Notes: generated from the sequence alone by a model not told the origin. Positions 24,216 through 35,839 are shown, counted from the stretch's first letter. The stretch: 64,000 bases of DNA from Escarpia spicata (GCA_963995525.1 OZ023206.1:45291218-45355217); one strand, 5' to 3'. Numbers and translations: made by a program.

Positions 24216-24541
24216 GAAATTCGGGAGTTTGGATCTTTGGTGTATCTTTCAGTCTCCCACGATGCAAGCAAATCTCCCGGATTATCTCTCAAAATCTCCA
24301 ACAGCACCCCCCCCCCCCCCGACTCTCAGTCAGAGCAACACCACGCGTGCTGAACCGCTGAATTCCTGCGAACAATCTCCAACAGCACTGCCGATCATTG
24401 AATCTTCGAGACGACGAACCGGTGAAGTTCTGGCGAAAAATCTCAGCACCTCTCGTCTTCTGACGTGAAGATTCGAAATAACGCAACGAGACACCGGAAC
24501 ACGGGAAGCAAGCTGAACCGCAGATGAATCTCCCGGATTTC
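24216..24541. mobile_element. MITE-like element with short inverted ends and a C14 run
   Basis: GAAATTCGGGAG at 24216-24227 and CTCCCGGATTTC at 24530-24541 are inverted copies with one mismatch. A further CTCCCGGATT occurs at about 24273. A 14-base C run is at 24307-24320. No target duplication was clear. Confidence 0.5.
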
Positions 24542-25156
24542 AAACAAAACGTATAATACGCTTCCACAACATGTAGTTGTTATTTTTCTAAATCTCAAAC
24601 GCTGCACCTACCAGATGTACAACATACGACACTTCGTGTTGTACGACAAACAAAATCGTATCCATACTTGATCTTATCCCATGCCCCTCCCACACAGTAT
24701 AGAACTTTACATAATTCCGTACATGTTTATAATGGTAGTAGTAATAAATGTGGTTTTCAACGCACCGTTTGGTCGTGTCGTACTAAGAAAAATTACGTAA
24801 TTTGTAGGTCAAAATCAGAAGTCAACGTCAACTCATAGGTCAATGCCAAATATCAAGGTCAATTTTTGGGTCAATGTCAAGTGCCGCTCTATGTTGGATA
24901 GGTGTTGAACTAAATAACTTGGTCAAATGGCGCCCCTGGCGAGATTGGTGGTGAACAACTATGTAACTATGTCAAAAAGTTTCCCTTGCGGAAAACTGTG
25001 AAAAAAGTATTCCTTAAATGCGTGTCTCTTTATTCACGAGGTTATGTCTACACTGCAGTCCGCGCGTGTATTTTCTACTCTGAGGTACGTGCTTAGTCGG
25101 CACGCCCACGTGACCTTGCGGCACGGTCACGTGCCCTTTATTCCTATCTAAATCTG

Positions 25157-25812
25157 GTGCTGCAGGCATCCAGATCGTCATTCAGATATGAAGCTAGTAT
25201 GACTAACGTCGTTTTGAAGACACTCTACTACCGTCCTCTCGGTACCACATACTTAAACGATAGCAACTATGTCGCCGTCCGTCAACCGACCACCGTTGCC
25301 GTCTGTCAGCGGACCAGTTATACCGTCAAGCCTCTACGCTCCGGAATCGCAACCGGAAAATCAACTGAAGTGCAACCGGAACCGGAGGTCGCGATGAAAA
25401 GCATTCAATTTTCTGGGACCGACTCTCTCTTGTCAAACGTTTACCCTTGCCGGATCGAAGCATTCGGTCGTGACTTTAATTCGGTCGAGCACGTTTATCA
25501 ATACAGGAAGGCTTTGTACCACGGCGACGTCGAATCCGTAGAGCGAACCAAATCAGTAAAACACGCGCGCTTGGCAAAACAAAACAAAACCAAACTGATT
25601 GTGGAGACAAAATCTGGATGGATCGATGTCTAGGTTATTTGGAAGCGGCGTTTGTTGATTGCAATGTTCAAGCCTTCAAAGTATTTGAGAGGCGTATTGT
25701 TGACAACGGGAAATGCTGAACTAGTGGACTGCATCCTATCAAAAGAAGGCTTTTGAAGACTTGGACGTGGCTACAAAAACGGTCTAAGCGCTCTTGGAAA
25801 ACACTTGTAGAC
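25157..25812 (+). pseudogene. NADAR-domain protein, left-arm copy (broken)
   Basis: An open frame from 25157 to 25633 has a ~75-residue N-terminal extension of no recognised type, then SIQFSGTDSLLSNVYPCRIE, AFGRDFNSVEHVYQYRKAL and AKQNKTKL. This is the NADAR (YbiA/DUF1768) domain, whose characterised members are N-glycosidases acting on riboflavin intermediates or ADP-ribose-type substrates. After a stop at 25631-25633 the domain continues in another frame: FKPSKYLRGVLLTTGNAELV, then GF, a TGA, RLGRGYKNGLSALGKHL (to 25812). The TGA stands where the family has W in a W-G-x-G motif. The domain is therefore complete but disabled by a frameshift and a nonsense change. Confidence 0.72.
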
Positions 25813-26599
25813 ACCACCAATGTCACAACTTCTACCGATACCACCAACCGCAGACTTATGTGACGAGGACGAGCCGACCAGTCGTCCGACCATTCGACCG
25901 AGCACCTGTCCTCCCTCACTGTCGAAACCGGAGGTCGTCAGAGTGGAAACTCTGGAACGAAGGTTAAGCGTCGACACCATTATCGTGAAAGGACTCCTTA
26001 TCGAATAGGAACGCCAGAACACCCCCTTCCGCATCGGGTGAAGAAATTGCAAGAAGCAATGATTGTCAACGGTCGCGATCACTTGATGTACGATACAATA
26101 CTATACGGTTAGATGGACGGTGGCAAGCATGTCGTGGTGTGCATGTGCTTTGTCGAGACAGCGACTGGCCAATACATGTCGTTGACGTTATTCTACTAAT
26201 GTATGACCAGTCTGGTAGACGTGAATGCCCACGCCTTTTCTCTTATGCACAAAACGATGCAGACCTACAAACTGAACGTTTTGATAGGAACTTGCGAGTC
26301 ACTCACCATTAGAAAAACTCAAAGAGCTACCTACACAATCTACAACATAGAGGTGGTACACTAGAGTTCGATCCCTGTGATAGCCTCTCTCTGCTGCCAA
26401 TCCGGCTGATGTCACAATTACCGACGCTGCTAATGCCAAAACAACTCCCAACATCTACCGTCGCCACCGATGTCACAACGTCCGCTCCTACCCTTGCTGG
26501 TCCGAACTTCACCGCCGACTTTCCTGTGTCCGAAAAGCAGTAGCGAAACAATGTCCAGCCTTTGGTTCTTGCAGCTATGGAAAGTAATCCTTATCTTGT

Positions 26600-27800
26600 G
26601 ATATTTTCCCTAGAATAAGTACCGTGCACTCTAGTCACTTTCATCATTTGCGTAAACTAATGAAACGAGGTTAGTTCATCCGTTTACCTGTATGGTCGCC
26701 GGAACTACCCTCGGAACCTAACTTACTCAGAGAAATGCCATCTACCGTATACGTCGCATCTATATTCGTCGACAATTTCTAAAATTTTAATATGAGGTGT
26801 AGTGTCATATAGGAGAAAACTTATATATGAACCCATCATCTTTCCGGTGACACACTTCCTGAATTGTTGTAGTAAAAAAACACTTGACGGCTATGACATT
26901 CGTATGATTTTCTTAAATTTGTCGCGCTATCTACTATAAATCGTATTATTAAGAAGGCGACGTTTTTCAAAAGATTCACTTCCGGTTGCACGAGTTCCGA
27001 TAATATAAAGAATGTGGGCGGCAACGGGATAGCTAACTTCCGGCGCCACTCAACGACCAACAGGGTAACTAGTCAGATGAACGCCACCTATCGTCGATCT
27101 CGACTCTCTTTTCGTCGACACGTTTCCGGGAATTAGTAGAACCGTAGATATGGCCGCGATAGTCTCGTGATTTCCTGTATATTTGCACTTCTGGCATAGC
27201 GTCCTCTCGTCCATAACTCGAGTACGACGTTACATGGTGGCGCTATCTAGCCAGTAAAAACGAATGAGAATCATTATCACATTCATCTAGAAGAACCCAC
27301 ACTATTAGGAAGTAACCATCTTTCCAATCATTCACTTCCAGTCGCACCACTTCCCTTAATATAAGTGTATATGTACCCAGCCGTGACAGATAGGCGACTA
27401 CCGGCGCCACCCAACGACCACCAATATAACTAGTTGGAACAATGTCATCTACCGTAACCGTAAAGGCGGCCATGACAGTCAATTGACATCTCTTATGACA
27501 ACATTTCCGTCGTAGCGCCGCCTTGTGAAAATTAATTGGAGTACAACGTTACATGCCGAGGAAATCTAGCAGATGTACAACTTTCTAACATTATTGCGTA
27601 TGAGTCTTAAATTCATGCCAGTGTAGTGCACTACCGAGATAACTTCTTAGAACTTTACCGTACGAATGCGCGAACGTCGTAAGTTCTTGCCAATTTAGTA
27701 CATTACTGAGGTAAATTCGTAACAATTTAGCTGACCATAAATGTAGACATGTACAAATTTCTGATTTTAATGCGTAACTTCTTGTTAGTTTAGTATATTG
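26600..27800. repeat. Subrepeats of about 270-360 bp inside the left arm of element 1
   Basis: A block containing CACTTCC(G/A)GT(T/C)GCAC, then a TAATATAA, a CGGCGCCAC-CAACGACCA and a CATCTACCGT occurs at about 26980-27090 and again at 27320-27450, with further partial copies. Equivalent blocks in inverted orientation lie at 29400-30240, and same-orientation relatives occur in element 2 (45760-46550). Confidence 0.65.
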
Positions 27801-28032
27801 CCGAGGTCTCTTCTTAGAATTTTAGGGTATGAACGCACGAACATCGTAAATTCTTGCTAAAAACACGACGAGATAGAGAAACAGAGGGACGGGACAGACA
27901 GACATTCAGAGGGAGGGGAGGACACATACAGACATAGATAGAGAAAGGGTGGAGTTTTTTTAGATTGTAATCCGTAAAATTAATTTCGCGCTTCAAAACG
28001 TTCTTTACTTTTAAACAGTAAACATCAGCATC

Positions 28033-28535
28033 ATGAACTTATCAACTATCCTACCGGCTGCCAACAAGTCCACACCATCGCCTTTCCAGAATCCAGATTG
28101 CAAGAGGCATTTCAAGCATCGGGACAACTTAAAAAAAACACAGTCACTGTGGACAAACGCCAAGCACTACGCCACAGCATCCATTTATACCGGCGCCCAA
28201 TATGACACCTGTGCCTCTGGCCCCGGTGACAAACTCAACATTTTTGTCTCCATCTCAGGTGACAATTGACCATACAAAGGAACTTGCCCTGTACGATTCC
28301 CGTATTTTGGATAACATCCAACACGAACGTCCTCCTACCAACCCAAAAGAAAATGTCTTGCGACGACTCGGTGAAATAATGCGAGATATATTTGAACTAT
28401 TTGATATACACGAGAGGCAAATGTTGTTGTTTCGGTACAAGGATCTTTCCGATAAGCGCAGACAAGAACCCCCGAGTGTAGTAATCGAAAAAAGTCCCTG
28501 TGATGATGAAAATAAAGTACAGCCACTTATCGAAA
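28033..28535 (+). pseudogene. C2H2-finger protein N-terminus and linker, left-arm copy
   Basis: ATG at 28033 begins NLSTILPAAN, then SPFQNPDCKRHFKHRDNLKK. The right-arm copy reads FQCPDCKMHFKRRDSLKM, so the ancestral sequence was a C2H2 finger (C-x2-C-x-x-x-F-x-x-R-D-x-L-K-x-H). Here the first cysteine is N and the distal histidine is lost. After a frame change near 28200 the frame 28202-28540 continues with SPSQVTIDHTKELALYDSR and NVLRRLGEIMRDIFELFDIH, a possibly helical linker, to a stop at 28538-28540. Function is unknown; a DNA-binding role is inferred only from the finger. Confidence 0.55.
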
Positions 28536-28593
28536 ATTAAATCATAGAAACTGAAAGCATAGAAAATGAAATAATCGAAAGCATTCCAAAAAA

Positions 28594-28889
28594 TTATCAA
28601 GCTGAAAGCGCGGCGACTCCACGATACATTTAAAGGCACCATACGGTGGAGCGATCATGGTGTGATGGTGTACAGAAACAAGGCGGTACCCGGCAGTAAC
28701 ATCGTAGATCTCGTGAACGACGAGCTGAGAAAGCGGAAGCCTTTTGAACCGGTAGAATATAAAACCTTCACTCGTGGTCTTAAGGACAAACACCCGCTAA
28801 TAGATTTAGTGGGGAACTCATATCGTTGGATTTACATGCAGAGAGTTTTGTGGACGACGACATGTCAAAGGAAATCAGCATTCCGGTGA
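28594..28889 (+). pseudogene. C-terminal module of unknown function in the element-1 spacer
   Basis: In one frame from about 28594: KIIKLKARRL, TIRWSDHGVMVYRNKAV, PGSNIVDLVNDELRKRKPFE and TFTRGLKDKHPLIDLVGN, then RWIYMQR. The sequence is compositionally like a real folded domain and is present once, in the unique spacer between the arms. From memory similar G-S-N-I-V-D-L-V-N-D modules recur in uncharacterised invertebrate proteins linked to mobile or virus-like elements; I cannot name the family. It may be the C-terminus of the finger protein upstream, separated now by stops. Confidence 0.45.
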
Positions 28890-29170
28890 TCGACCATGGC
28901 CATTTCTTGTGTATATTCCATGGTCACCTGAGATGGAGACAAAATGTTGACCTTGTTACCAGGGCCAGAGGCACAGGTGTCGTAGTGTGCGCTGGTACAA
29001 GTGGATTCGTTGGCGTAGTTCTTGTCCATTGTCCACAGCGACTGTAGATATTGTGCCATTTTCAAGCTGTCCCGACGTTTGAAATGCATCTTGCAATCAG
29101 GGCACTGGAAAGGTGATGGTGGGGCTGGTTGCAGTCGGTAGGATAGCCGATGAGCTCATGATGTTGGTGT
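28865..29170 (-). pseudogene. C2H2-finger protein N-terminus, right-arm copy
   Basis: On the minus strand FQCPDCKMHFKRRDSLKMAQ, QSLWTMDKNYANEST, AHYDTCASGPGNKVNIL and SPSQVTMEYTQEMAMVDHR align with the left-arm copy. Both cysteines of the finger and its hydrophobic F survive but the distal histidines do not. Similarity between arms ends near 28870, which sets the inner edge of the inverted repeat. Confidence 0.6.
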
Positions 29171-29399
29171 ATACGGTTCAAATGTAAAGAATTTCCCCGC
29201 CTCTCTCTCGCTGTCTGTCTCCCCCTCCCCTTCTGTCTGTCGACCTCCCTCTCTCGCTCTCACCCTTTTTTTTAACGATGCTCACGCGTTCATACGCTAA
29301 ATTTCTAAGAAGTTACCTCGGTAATGTATTTCACTGGCATGAATTTACGACACATTTGCGTTAAAGTTAGAAAGTTGTACATTTATGTGTTATCCGCTA

Positions 29400-30300
29400 G
29401 ATGTCGTCGGCATGTAACGTAGTACTCCAGTTGTTCACTAGGAAAACGTTGCGACGGAAATTTTTTTATACTAGAAGTCACGTGACTGTCATGGCCGCCT
29501 TTGCGGATCTACCGTTACAGGAAGTTTTCGACGAATAGAGACAGGGCATCCACGGTAGATGGCATTTTTCTAACTACTTACATTGGTGGTCGTCGGGTGA
29601 CGCCGGAAGTCGCCTATCTGCCATTGCTGCGTTCACATATAATATACTTATATTAAGGGAAGTCGTTCAACTGGAAGTGAATGATTGGAAAGATGGCTGC
29701 ATCCTAATAGTGTGGGGTCTTCCACACTGTAGATGAAGGTGATAATGAATCGCCTTTTTATCGGCTAGATGGCTCCACCTTGTAAAGTACTACTCCAGTT
29801 ATGGACTAGAGGAAGTTACGCCGCGCAGACATATGCAGGAAATCACGTGACTGTCGTGACCACATCTATGGTTCGGTGGTTGTTGAGTAGCGCCGGAAGT
29901 CATATATGGCATTGCCTCGCACAGTCCTCATATTATCAGAAGTCATGCAAACGGACGTGAATCGTTTGAAAGACGGCGCCTTACTAATATAATGGTCTCT
30001 TCTAGATGACGCGAAAAATTTCATAAAAAATCATACGATTGTCATGGTCTTCAAGTGATTGTTTTTCTGGAAAAATACAAGAAGTGTGTCACTGGAAAGA
30101 TGGTAGGTTCATATCTTCCCACTGCACTGCACATCATACGGACATTTTCGGAAATTACAACGAATAGAGTTGCAACGTATACGGTAGACGGAGTTACTGT
30201 AAGGATAGGATAGGATCCGAGAGTAATTCCGGCGACGATGCATGTACATTAATAAATTAAAATCATGTCCATAGTTTACACAAATGCTAAAAGGCAATAG
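29400..30300. repeat. Subrepeats inside the right arm of element 1
   Basis: Inverted counterparts of the left-arm blocks: CACGTGACTGTCATGGCCGCC at about 29478, GGTGACGCCGGAAGTC, AACTGGAAGTGAATGATTGG at 29669, then a second set at 29845-30000. Confidence 0.65.
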
Positions 30301-31084
30301 AGTGCATGGTACTTATACTAGGGAAAATTTCAAAAGATAAGGTTTGTACATTGTATTCGTGTACAGCACAAAACAACGTTATTTATAGGTCACACTCTAT
30401 TACTGCAATGATATTTACAGGTCAAATTCCATAATTGCAAGAAACAGAGACAGTACATTGTTTCGCCACTGCCCTGATACTGAGTTTTGCAACCATCTCT
30501 TGATACCACACAATTGTTCGTATGTGATGTCGGATAGTTTAAAACCTGCCTGAAATTAAACTATCTTCCATTCTTTATTGACTGCGGTTTACTTAATGTG
30601 CTCAACGGCTTTTTCAAAGTGCACGATAATTAGAATGTCGACAGGTAACATACATTCGTGATGAAATTGATCATGATCGTTTATCTCACAAACGGGACAG
30701 TGTCATCTTCAACATTCAACGACGCTACATGCTATGTGACATGGAAGCGTCTTCTTCATTTCGTCACAGGAAAGTCGACGGTGAAGTTCGGATCTGCAAC
30801 GGTAGGAGCGGAAGTTGTGACATCGTTGGTTTGGGTACAAGTTGTAACGCCAGCGATGTCGGTAGAAGTTGTGAAATTTGCAGCGTCTGATACTTTAGAG
30901 GGCCTGGCAGCAGAGAGAGGGTGCGGACTCTAGTGTACCATATCTATGTCTGTGACGTTGTAGTTTGTACAGGCAGCTCTTTGAGTTGAGGTTGTGTCTA
31001 CAAGTAGTTGTCGCGCACATCGCACATACGTTTTAAGAGAGTGTTTTGACCAGGTTTGTAGCCAAGTCCCTAAACGCCTTCTTT

Positions 31085-31520
31085 TTATGACACAATCTCC
31101 ACTAGTTCAGCATTTCGGGTACCCAAAAATACGCCTCTCAAATACTTTGACGGCTTGAACTTTGGAATCAACAAACGCCGCTTCCAGTGAACCCGGACGT
31201 CGTTCCATCCTGATTTGTTCACCCCAATATATATGTTTGCTTTTTCCTTTTTGCCAAGCGCGCGTGTTTTGCTACTTTGAATCGCTCTGCGCATTCGACG
31301 TCGCCGTACTACAAATTTTTCCTGTATGGAAAGGCGTGCTCGACCGAATTGAGAACCCGACCGAATACATTGACCCGGCATGGGAAAAAGTGTCACAAGG
31401 GAGAATCGGCCCCCAGAAAATTAAATGACTTTCACAGAGACTTCCAGTTCCCGATACACTTCCGGTTGAGGTTCCGGTTGCGCTATTGGTTACTTAAGAC
31501 AGAGAGAGCGGTTGTAGGAT
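31085..31520 (-). pseudogene. NADAR-domain protein, right-arm copy (broken)
   Basis: Read downwards: CCGGAACCTCAACCGGAAGT-type flank at 31480, then a degraded start of the NADAR domain, then an open frame 31396-31085 with KTRALGKKEK, VNKSGWNDVRVHWKRRLLI and FKPSKYLRGVFLGTRNAELV before TGA. Nucleotide identity with the left copy is high, but the N-terminal part of the domain (L-S-N-x-Y-P) is destroyed by small indels. The C-terminal W-G-x-G segment is not preserved here. Confidence 0.65.
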
Positions 31521-31909
31521 GTCTTCATCATGATGTTAGCCATAACAACGTCGTATCACGAATGACGATCTGGATGCCTTTAGATCAAGATTCATATAGG
31601 AATGAAGGGTCGTGCCGAATGGTCACGTGGGCGTGCCGTATCAGCACTAACCTCATAATAGAAAATACAAACGCCGACTGTAGAGTAGACCTAGTTGACC
31701 TGGTTATTTAGTTCACTACCTATCCGACAGGGAGAGCCACATACCTAGTTATTTAGTTCACCATATATCTAACAGATGACCTAGATGTTGACCTTTACCT
31801 AAAATTTGACGTTGACTTTTGACCTTGACCTAGAAACGACGTCATTCCTCTCACTCCGACCTGACCCAACGGTGCGTTGAGAACCACGCATATTACTACG
31901 AATGGTGTC

Positions 31910-32590
31910 CTGGGCAGTTACTATTGATAACAGCCATTTATATCAATATGTGACTCTCTTAGTTACATGTTAACGCTAGTGAAAGTCGGCCATCTTGAAT
32001 TTCAAAATGGCGGTCACAAATTACTGCCGACTGTGCAGTCATGTATATTTATATTTTTTCTTTTACTAATAATACCGTGAGTGAGCTAAATATTTTATCA
32101 TCGTTAAATAAACTTTGACATTTTGACTTCAGACAATGTATTTGTTACACTAAATATAATCTTTAAGTAGATTGTACAGATTGTCGTGGTAGCAACATTG
32201 ATATATCTATGAAACAACTAATCCTAATTATTATACAAATTCCTGACATCTTAGGTACTTGGGTGAATTGTATAACAATGTTAGTGTCAAACATTAGAGT
32301 CCACGATACAGGATAGGTCAAAACTACGAAAAGGGAAAAAGTTTCTGCAATTTATAAATTTACTTTGGCTATACCAGATGTTTCTATCGATTCACTATGG
32401 CAATTTTGAATAAAATATCATAATATTTCAAACCCAAGAGTGTGTTGTTGTTCATGGGAATGGACACATGCAATACTGTTGAACATAGCTTTCTTTCATT
32501 CCATTCTATTGTTTTCTATCAGTAGCGCCATCTCTACCTCTTTCAAATTTCTCAGATTTTTTTATTTCTCGTCACGCAGTCATTTAACAA
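31910..32590. other. No gene recognised
   Basis: AT-rich sequence between element 1 and the next LINE. It includes GCCATCTTGAATTTCAAAATGGC (near 31990-32012), a near-perfect short palindrome. Confidence 0.45.
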
Positions 32591-33060
32591 ACGAAGTCGT
32601 GGTCTTCTCATAAATTTCGCATCCTTGATTTTATTCCGCCTCTGCTTGCTTCGCTGGTTGACCTGCTTCTACTCTTATCAAATAGGCTGTTCACCTTTTA
32701 CCGTTGGGCTGCAGTGCATGCCAACCTTTATCTTCAACGCATTCATCCTACCCCACTTCATTTGTTCTTGTAATTCTTTAAACCCACTTGTACTCGCAAA
32801 CTCGCAGTTTGTGTTGTTCTGTCAGCGCCACTGTCTCCAGACCATACAGGCATGCCGGAGTATTATCGTGAGCCACTACGTCCCCTTTTAGCGTTTTCGT
32901 AATGTTTCTGTCCACCAGGACTCTTCTACTTTGTCAAACCATTTGCCCCGCTTGTATGCAATGTTGCGTCTCTACTTTTAAACGCCCATCCACCGTACCC
33001 ATTCTTCCAAAACGTCTTGGTGTTCTTGTTCGTTATTTGCTATAATGGCCGGATCGTCTG
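32590..33060 (-). pseudogene. C-terminus of an APE-type LINE, minus strand
   Basis: On the minus strand: HQDVLEEWVRWMGV at about 33010, KRGKWFDKVEESWW, then PACLYGLETVALTEQHKLRV and CEYKWV (32850-32780). The L-Y-G-x-E-x-x-x-L-T segment is the RT C-terminal part of LINEs with this endonuclease type. The corresponding endonuclease is at 36200-37800 on the same strand, and a plus-strand LINE lies between them. Confidence 0.5.
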
Positions 33061-33149
33061 GATACACCGTCTACCACAAAATATCCTTCGTGAATATCTT
33101 TATGCAGAGTAGTTCTATAACCATGACACACAGTAAATTACTAAGGCAC

Positions 33150-35838
33150 TTTGATACATCAAACCCATATTAACTGGAAACCATTTCTATATCCCAGATC
33201 CAACCAGACATTTTCCTTTTGTTTTCTGATATATTGGTTCCACTATTTTGGCACGCTGGAACTGGACACTAAAGCTATGAACCCTGACTGCGATTGTGTG
33301 TTACTCTTGGGCGATTTCAATCGTCCAGACATTCAATGGACACCGTCAAACAACACAATAGGCCTCATGCCCCATTCATGGACCAATCCAGTCCGAACTG
33401 TGTGTTGAAGTGTTATCTGAATACGGTCTTGTGCAGTGTAACGCTGACCACACGTGCAACGAGCACACACTAGATCTTGTCTTTGTGCATGGTGCAGAGT
33501 GTAATGTTTAGAAAATAGACAAGGCAGTGAAATCCACGACGCCCTACATTGTGAACTGTTATGTGCCAACCGACCAAAGCAGGAACCCGCTAAACGTGTT
33601 GTTTATAACTATCGCAAAGCGGACTTTAATCACCTAAGACACCTATTGCCTTGCATCCCGTGGTCATTTCTCACTGACATTAACGACAGTTTTGATATAT
33701 TTTATGACATTTTGTATGCTGCCATAAACGAATGCGTTCCTCGTATCTGCATTCGTGGACGTAAATATCCAGTATGGTATGATAACGATATGATCGCAAC
33801 CTTGAACGAGAAAGACACCGCACACAAAGCACGAAAACGCTCACATTCGTTATCTGATTACAAATTATATTCTGAACTACGAACCACTTTTAAGAAACCT
33901 AAGAGAGAAAGGTATTGTGACTACATATCGGAAATTGAAAAGTTCGTCAAACAAATCACCAAACGTCTATTCAGTTTTGTCAAAAGCAAACAAGCTAATA
34001 TAAAACTTACTAACTCAATGGTATACAAAGGCACTGAGGCAGCCAGTCCAGCTGATATAGCAGAACTATTTTCTGACCACTTCGAATCATCTGTCTTTAC
34101 ATTAGTAGATAACCATGTATATCCAATTATTCCCTCCTATCAATCCGACTCAATGACTAATATCAATATGTCTTATGATGATGTCATAGGAGCACTAAGA
34201 ACCACCGATGTAAACAAAGCATGCGGTCCTGACAATATATCAGGTGTAATCCTTAGGGAATGCGCTGCCGAATTAGCAGGACCACTAACTATGCTTTTTA
34301 ATATGTCCTTAAACTGTGGAACTTTACCAACTTGTTTTAAAAGAGCAAATATTGTTCTTGTGTACAAGAAGGAAGATAAACGTAATGTGTGCAACTACAG
34401 ACCTATCTCTCTCTTACCGCTATTTAGCAAAGTCTTTGAGAAAGTAGTATACGATTCATTGTATGAGCATGTGCGTAACACAATGTCGGGCAGTCAACAC
34501 GGATTTGTGAGGTGTAGAAATACAGTACCTAATCTAGCTTGTTACTTGAACGCCATTTTCGAATCTGTTGACAACAAGAAACAGGTTGATTCTGTTTATT
34601 GGATTTTAGTAAAGCATTTGATTCAGTATGCCACCCATTGTTACTTCACAAGATTAGGTCATATGGCTATGCATAGAGTGGTTGCAGTCTTACCTTGGCA
34701 ACCGAAAACAACGCGTTGTCCTCGAAGGCAAAACTTCTGACTGGAAGCCAATGTTGTCTGGTGTAACACAAGGTTCACAAGTTGGACCACTTCTGTTTAT
34801 ATTGTATATTAACGATCTTACTAATCATGTTGATTCATGTGAAATGTCATTATATGCTGATGATTCCAAATTGTTTATATAAATTATGTCGGTGACCGAT
34901 TGTCAGTTGGTGCAGAAGGATCTGGACAGTGTATGTCTTTGGTGTGTGATATGGCACCTTAAACTTAACGTTGAGAAATGCTGCATAATGTCATTCACTA
35001 ACAAAAATAAATGTATATCCTATGACTACACGATTTTAAGCCAGTCTCTGCCCAAGGTCACCGCTGTCAAAGATCTCGGTATCACATTGACAGACAGTTT
35101 GACTTTTAAATATCATATTAATCGTTGTGTTTGTAAAGCTTTTAAGATGAGTGGTTTTACTAAGCGCGTTTGCATAACATTTACCGATATACAGGCTTTG
35201 CGATCCTTGTATATATCTCTAGTTAGAAGCCAGTTGGAGTATTGCAGTGCTATCTGGAATCCCTGGCAACGTACGTTTATTGACAAAATCGAACGATTTC
35301 AAAAGAAATTAATTAAACATATATGTTACAAATCAAAAATACAGTACTCCTCTGACAGTTATCCTGAGCTTTGCCATCATTTTAGACTACCTTCCTTTCA
35401 ACATCGTAGGCAAGTAGCAGATCTTATGTTTTTACACAAGTGTGTGCACTCCCAACTAGACTCGTCGTATATGGTAGGGGCTATCCAATTCCACTGTCCT
35501 TCATGATATTCACGAAACTACATCCCTTTTTGAGTTTCCAATAGCAGAATCAACATTAGAAAACACTCTGTTTTGAATAGATGTATGACTACTTTCAACA
35601 CATTGTATTTAAATGATCCAACTTGTGATAAATATTCAGGAGCTGAACCATTTAGATCCTCAATTCAAAGACATTTATATGTATAACATATGTTTGCCTG
35701 GTATATTTGATGTTGATATTGTGTGGTTTTTATGTCCTTGTAGTTCTTATTGTTTTATTATTTATATGTATTGTTTCAGTTATCTGTCCTGTTATTGGGT
35801 CCACTGGACCTGTTGGAAACTGAATAAATACAATACAA
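33150..35838 (+). pseudogene. Jockey/CR1-type LINE, endonuclease end to 3' end
   Basis: Endonuclease: VLLLGDFNRPDIQW at 33299-33340. RT: an open frame 33646-34740 with DNISGVILRECAAELAGPLT, CNYRPISLLPLFSKVFEKVV and SGSQHGFVRCRN; a +1 shift near 34598 splits the next motif (LDFSKAFDSV). Then QSYLGNRKQRVVLE, SGVTQGSQVGPLLFILYIND and the catalytic SLYADDSKLF at about 34850, intact. An in-frame TAA (34880-34882) follows; the thumb and C-terminus continue to 35506 (KDLGITLTDSLTFKYH, QLEYCSAIWNPW). A GAATAAATACAATACAATG end (35822-35840) marks the 3' terminus. 5'-truncated and inactive, but fairly young. Confidence 0.85.
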
Positions 35839-35839
35839 T

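Larger units (their letters stand above)
24740..31905. mobile_element. Long inverted-repeat element 1 (arms of 3 kb or more, ~0.55-kb spacer)
   Basis: The left arm (24740 to about 28310) and the reverse complement of the right arm (31905 down to about 28870) align over most of their length, with roughly 20-25% divergence by eye. Anchors: CAACGCACCGTT at 24768 and 31875; GGCACGCCCACGTGACC at about 25099 and 31640; CATCCAGATCGTCATTC at about 25167 and 31575; TTCAATTTTCTGGG against TTTAATTTTCTGGG at about 25405 and 31420; TCCGAACTTCACCG at about 26503 and 30790; ACCGTATACG at about 26742 and 30185. The left arm has about 500 bp (25790-26290) absent from the right. Arms carry NADAR and C2H2-finger coding remnants pointing towards the centre. 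Layout recalls foldback or other long-TIR DNA elements; no transposase was recognised. Confidence 0.75.

Noticed and set aside
31085..31396. Separate small host gene with an AUG on the minus strand
   Set aside because: It aligns with the left-arm NADAR region as its inverted, damaged copy.
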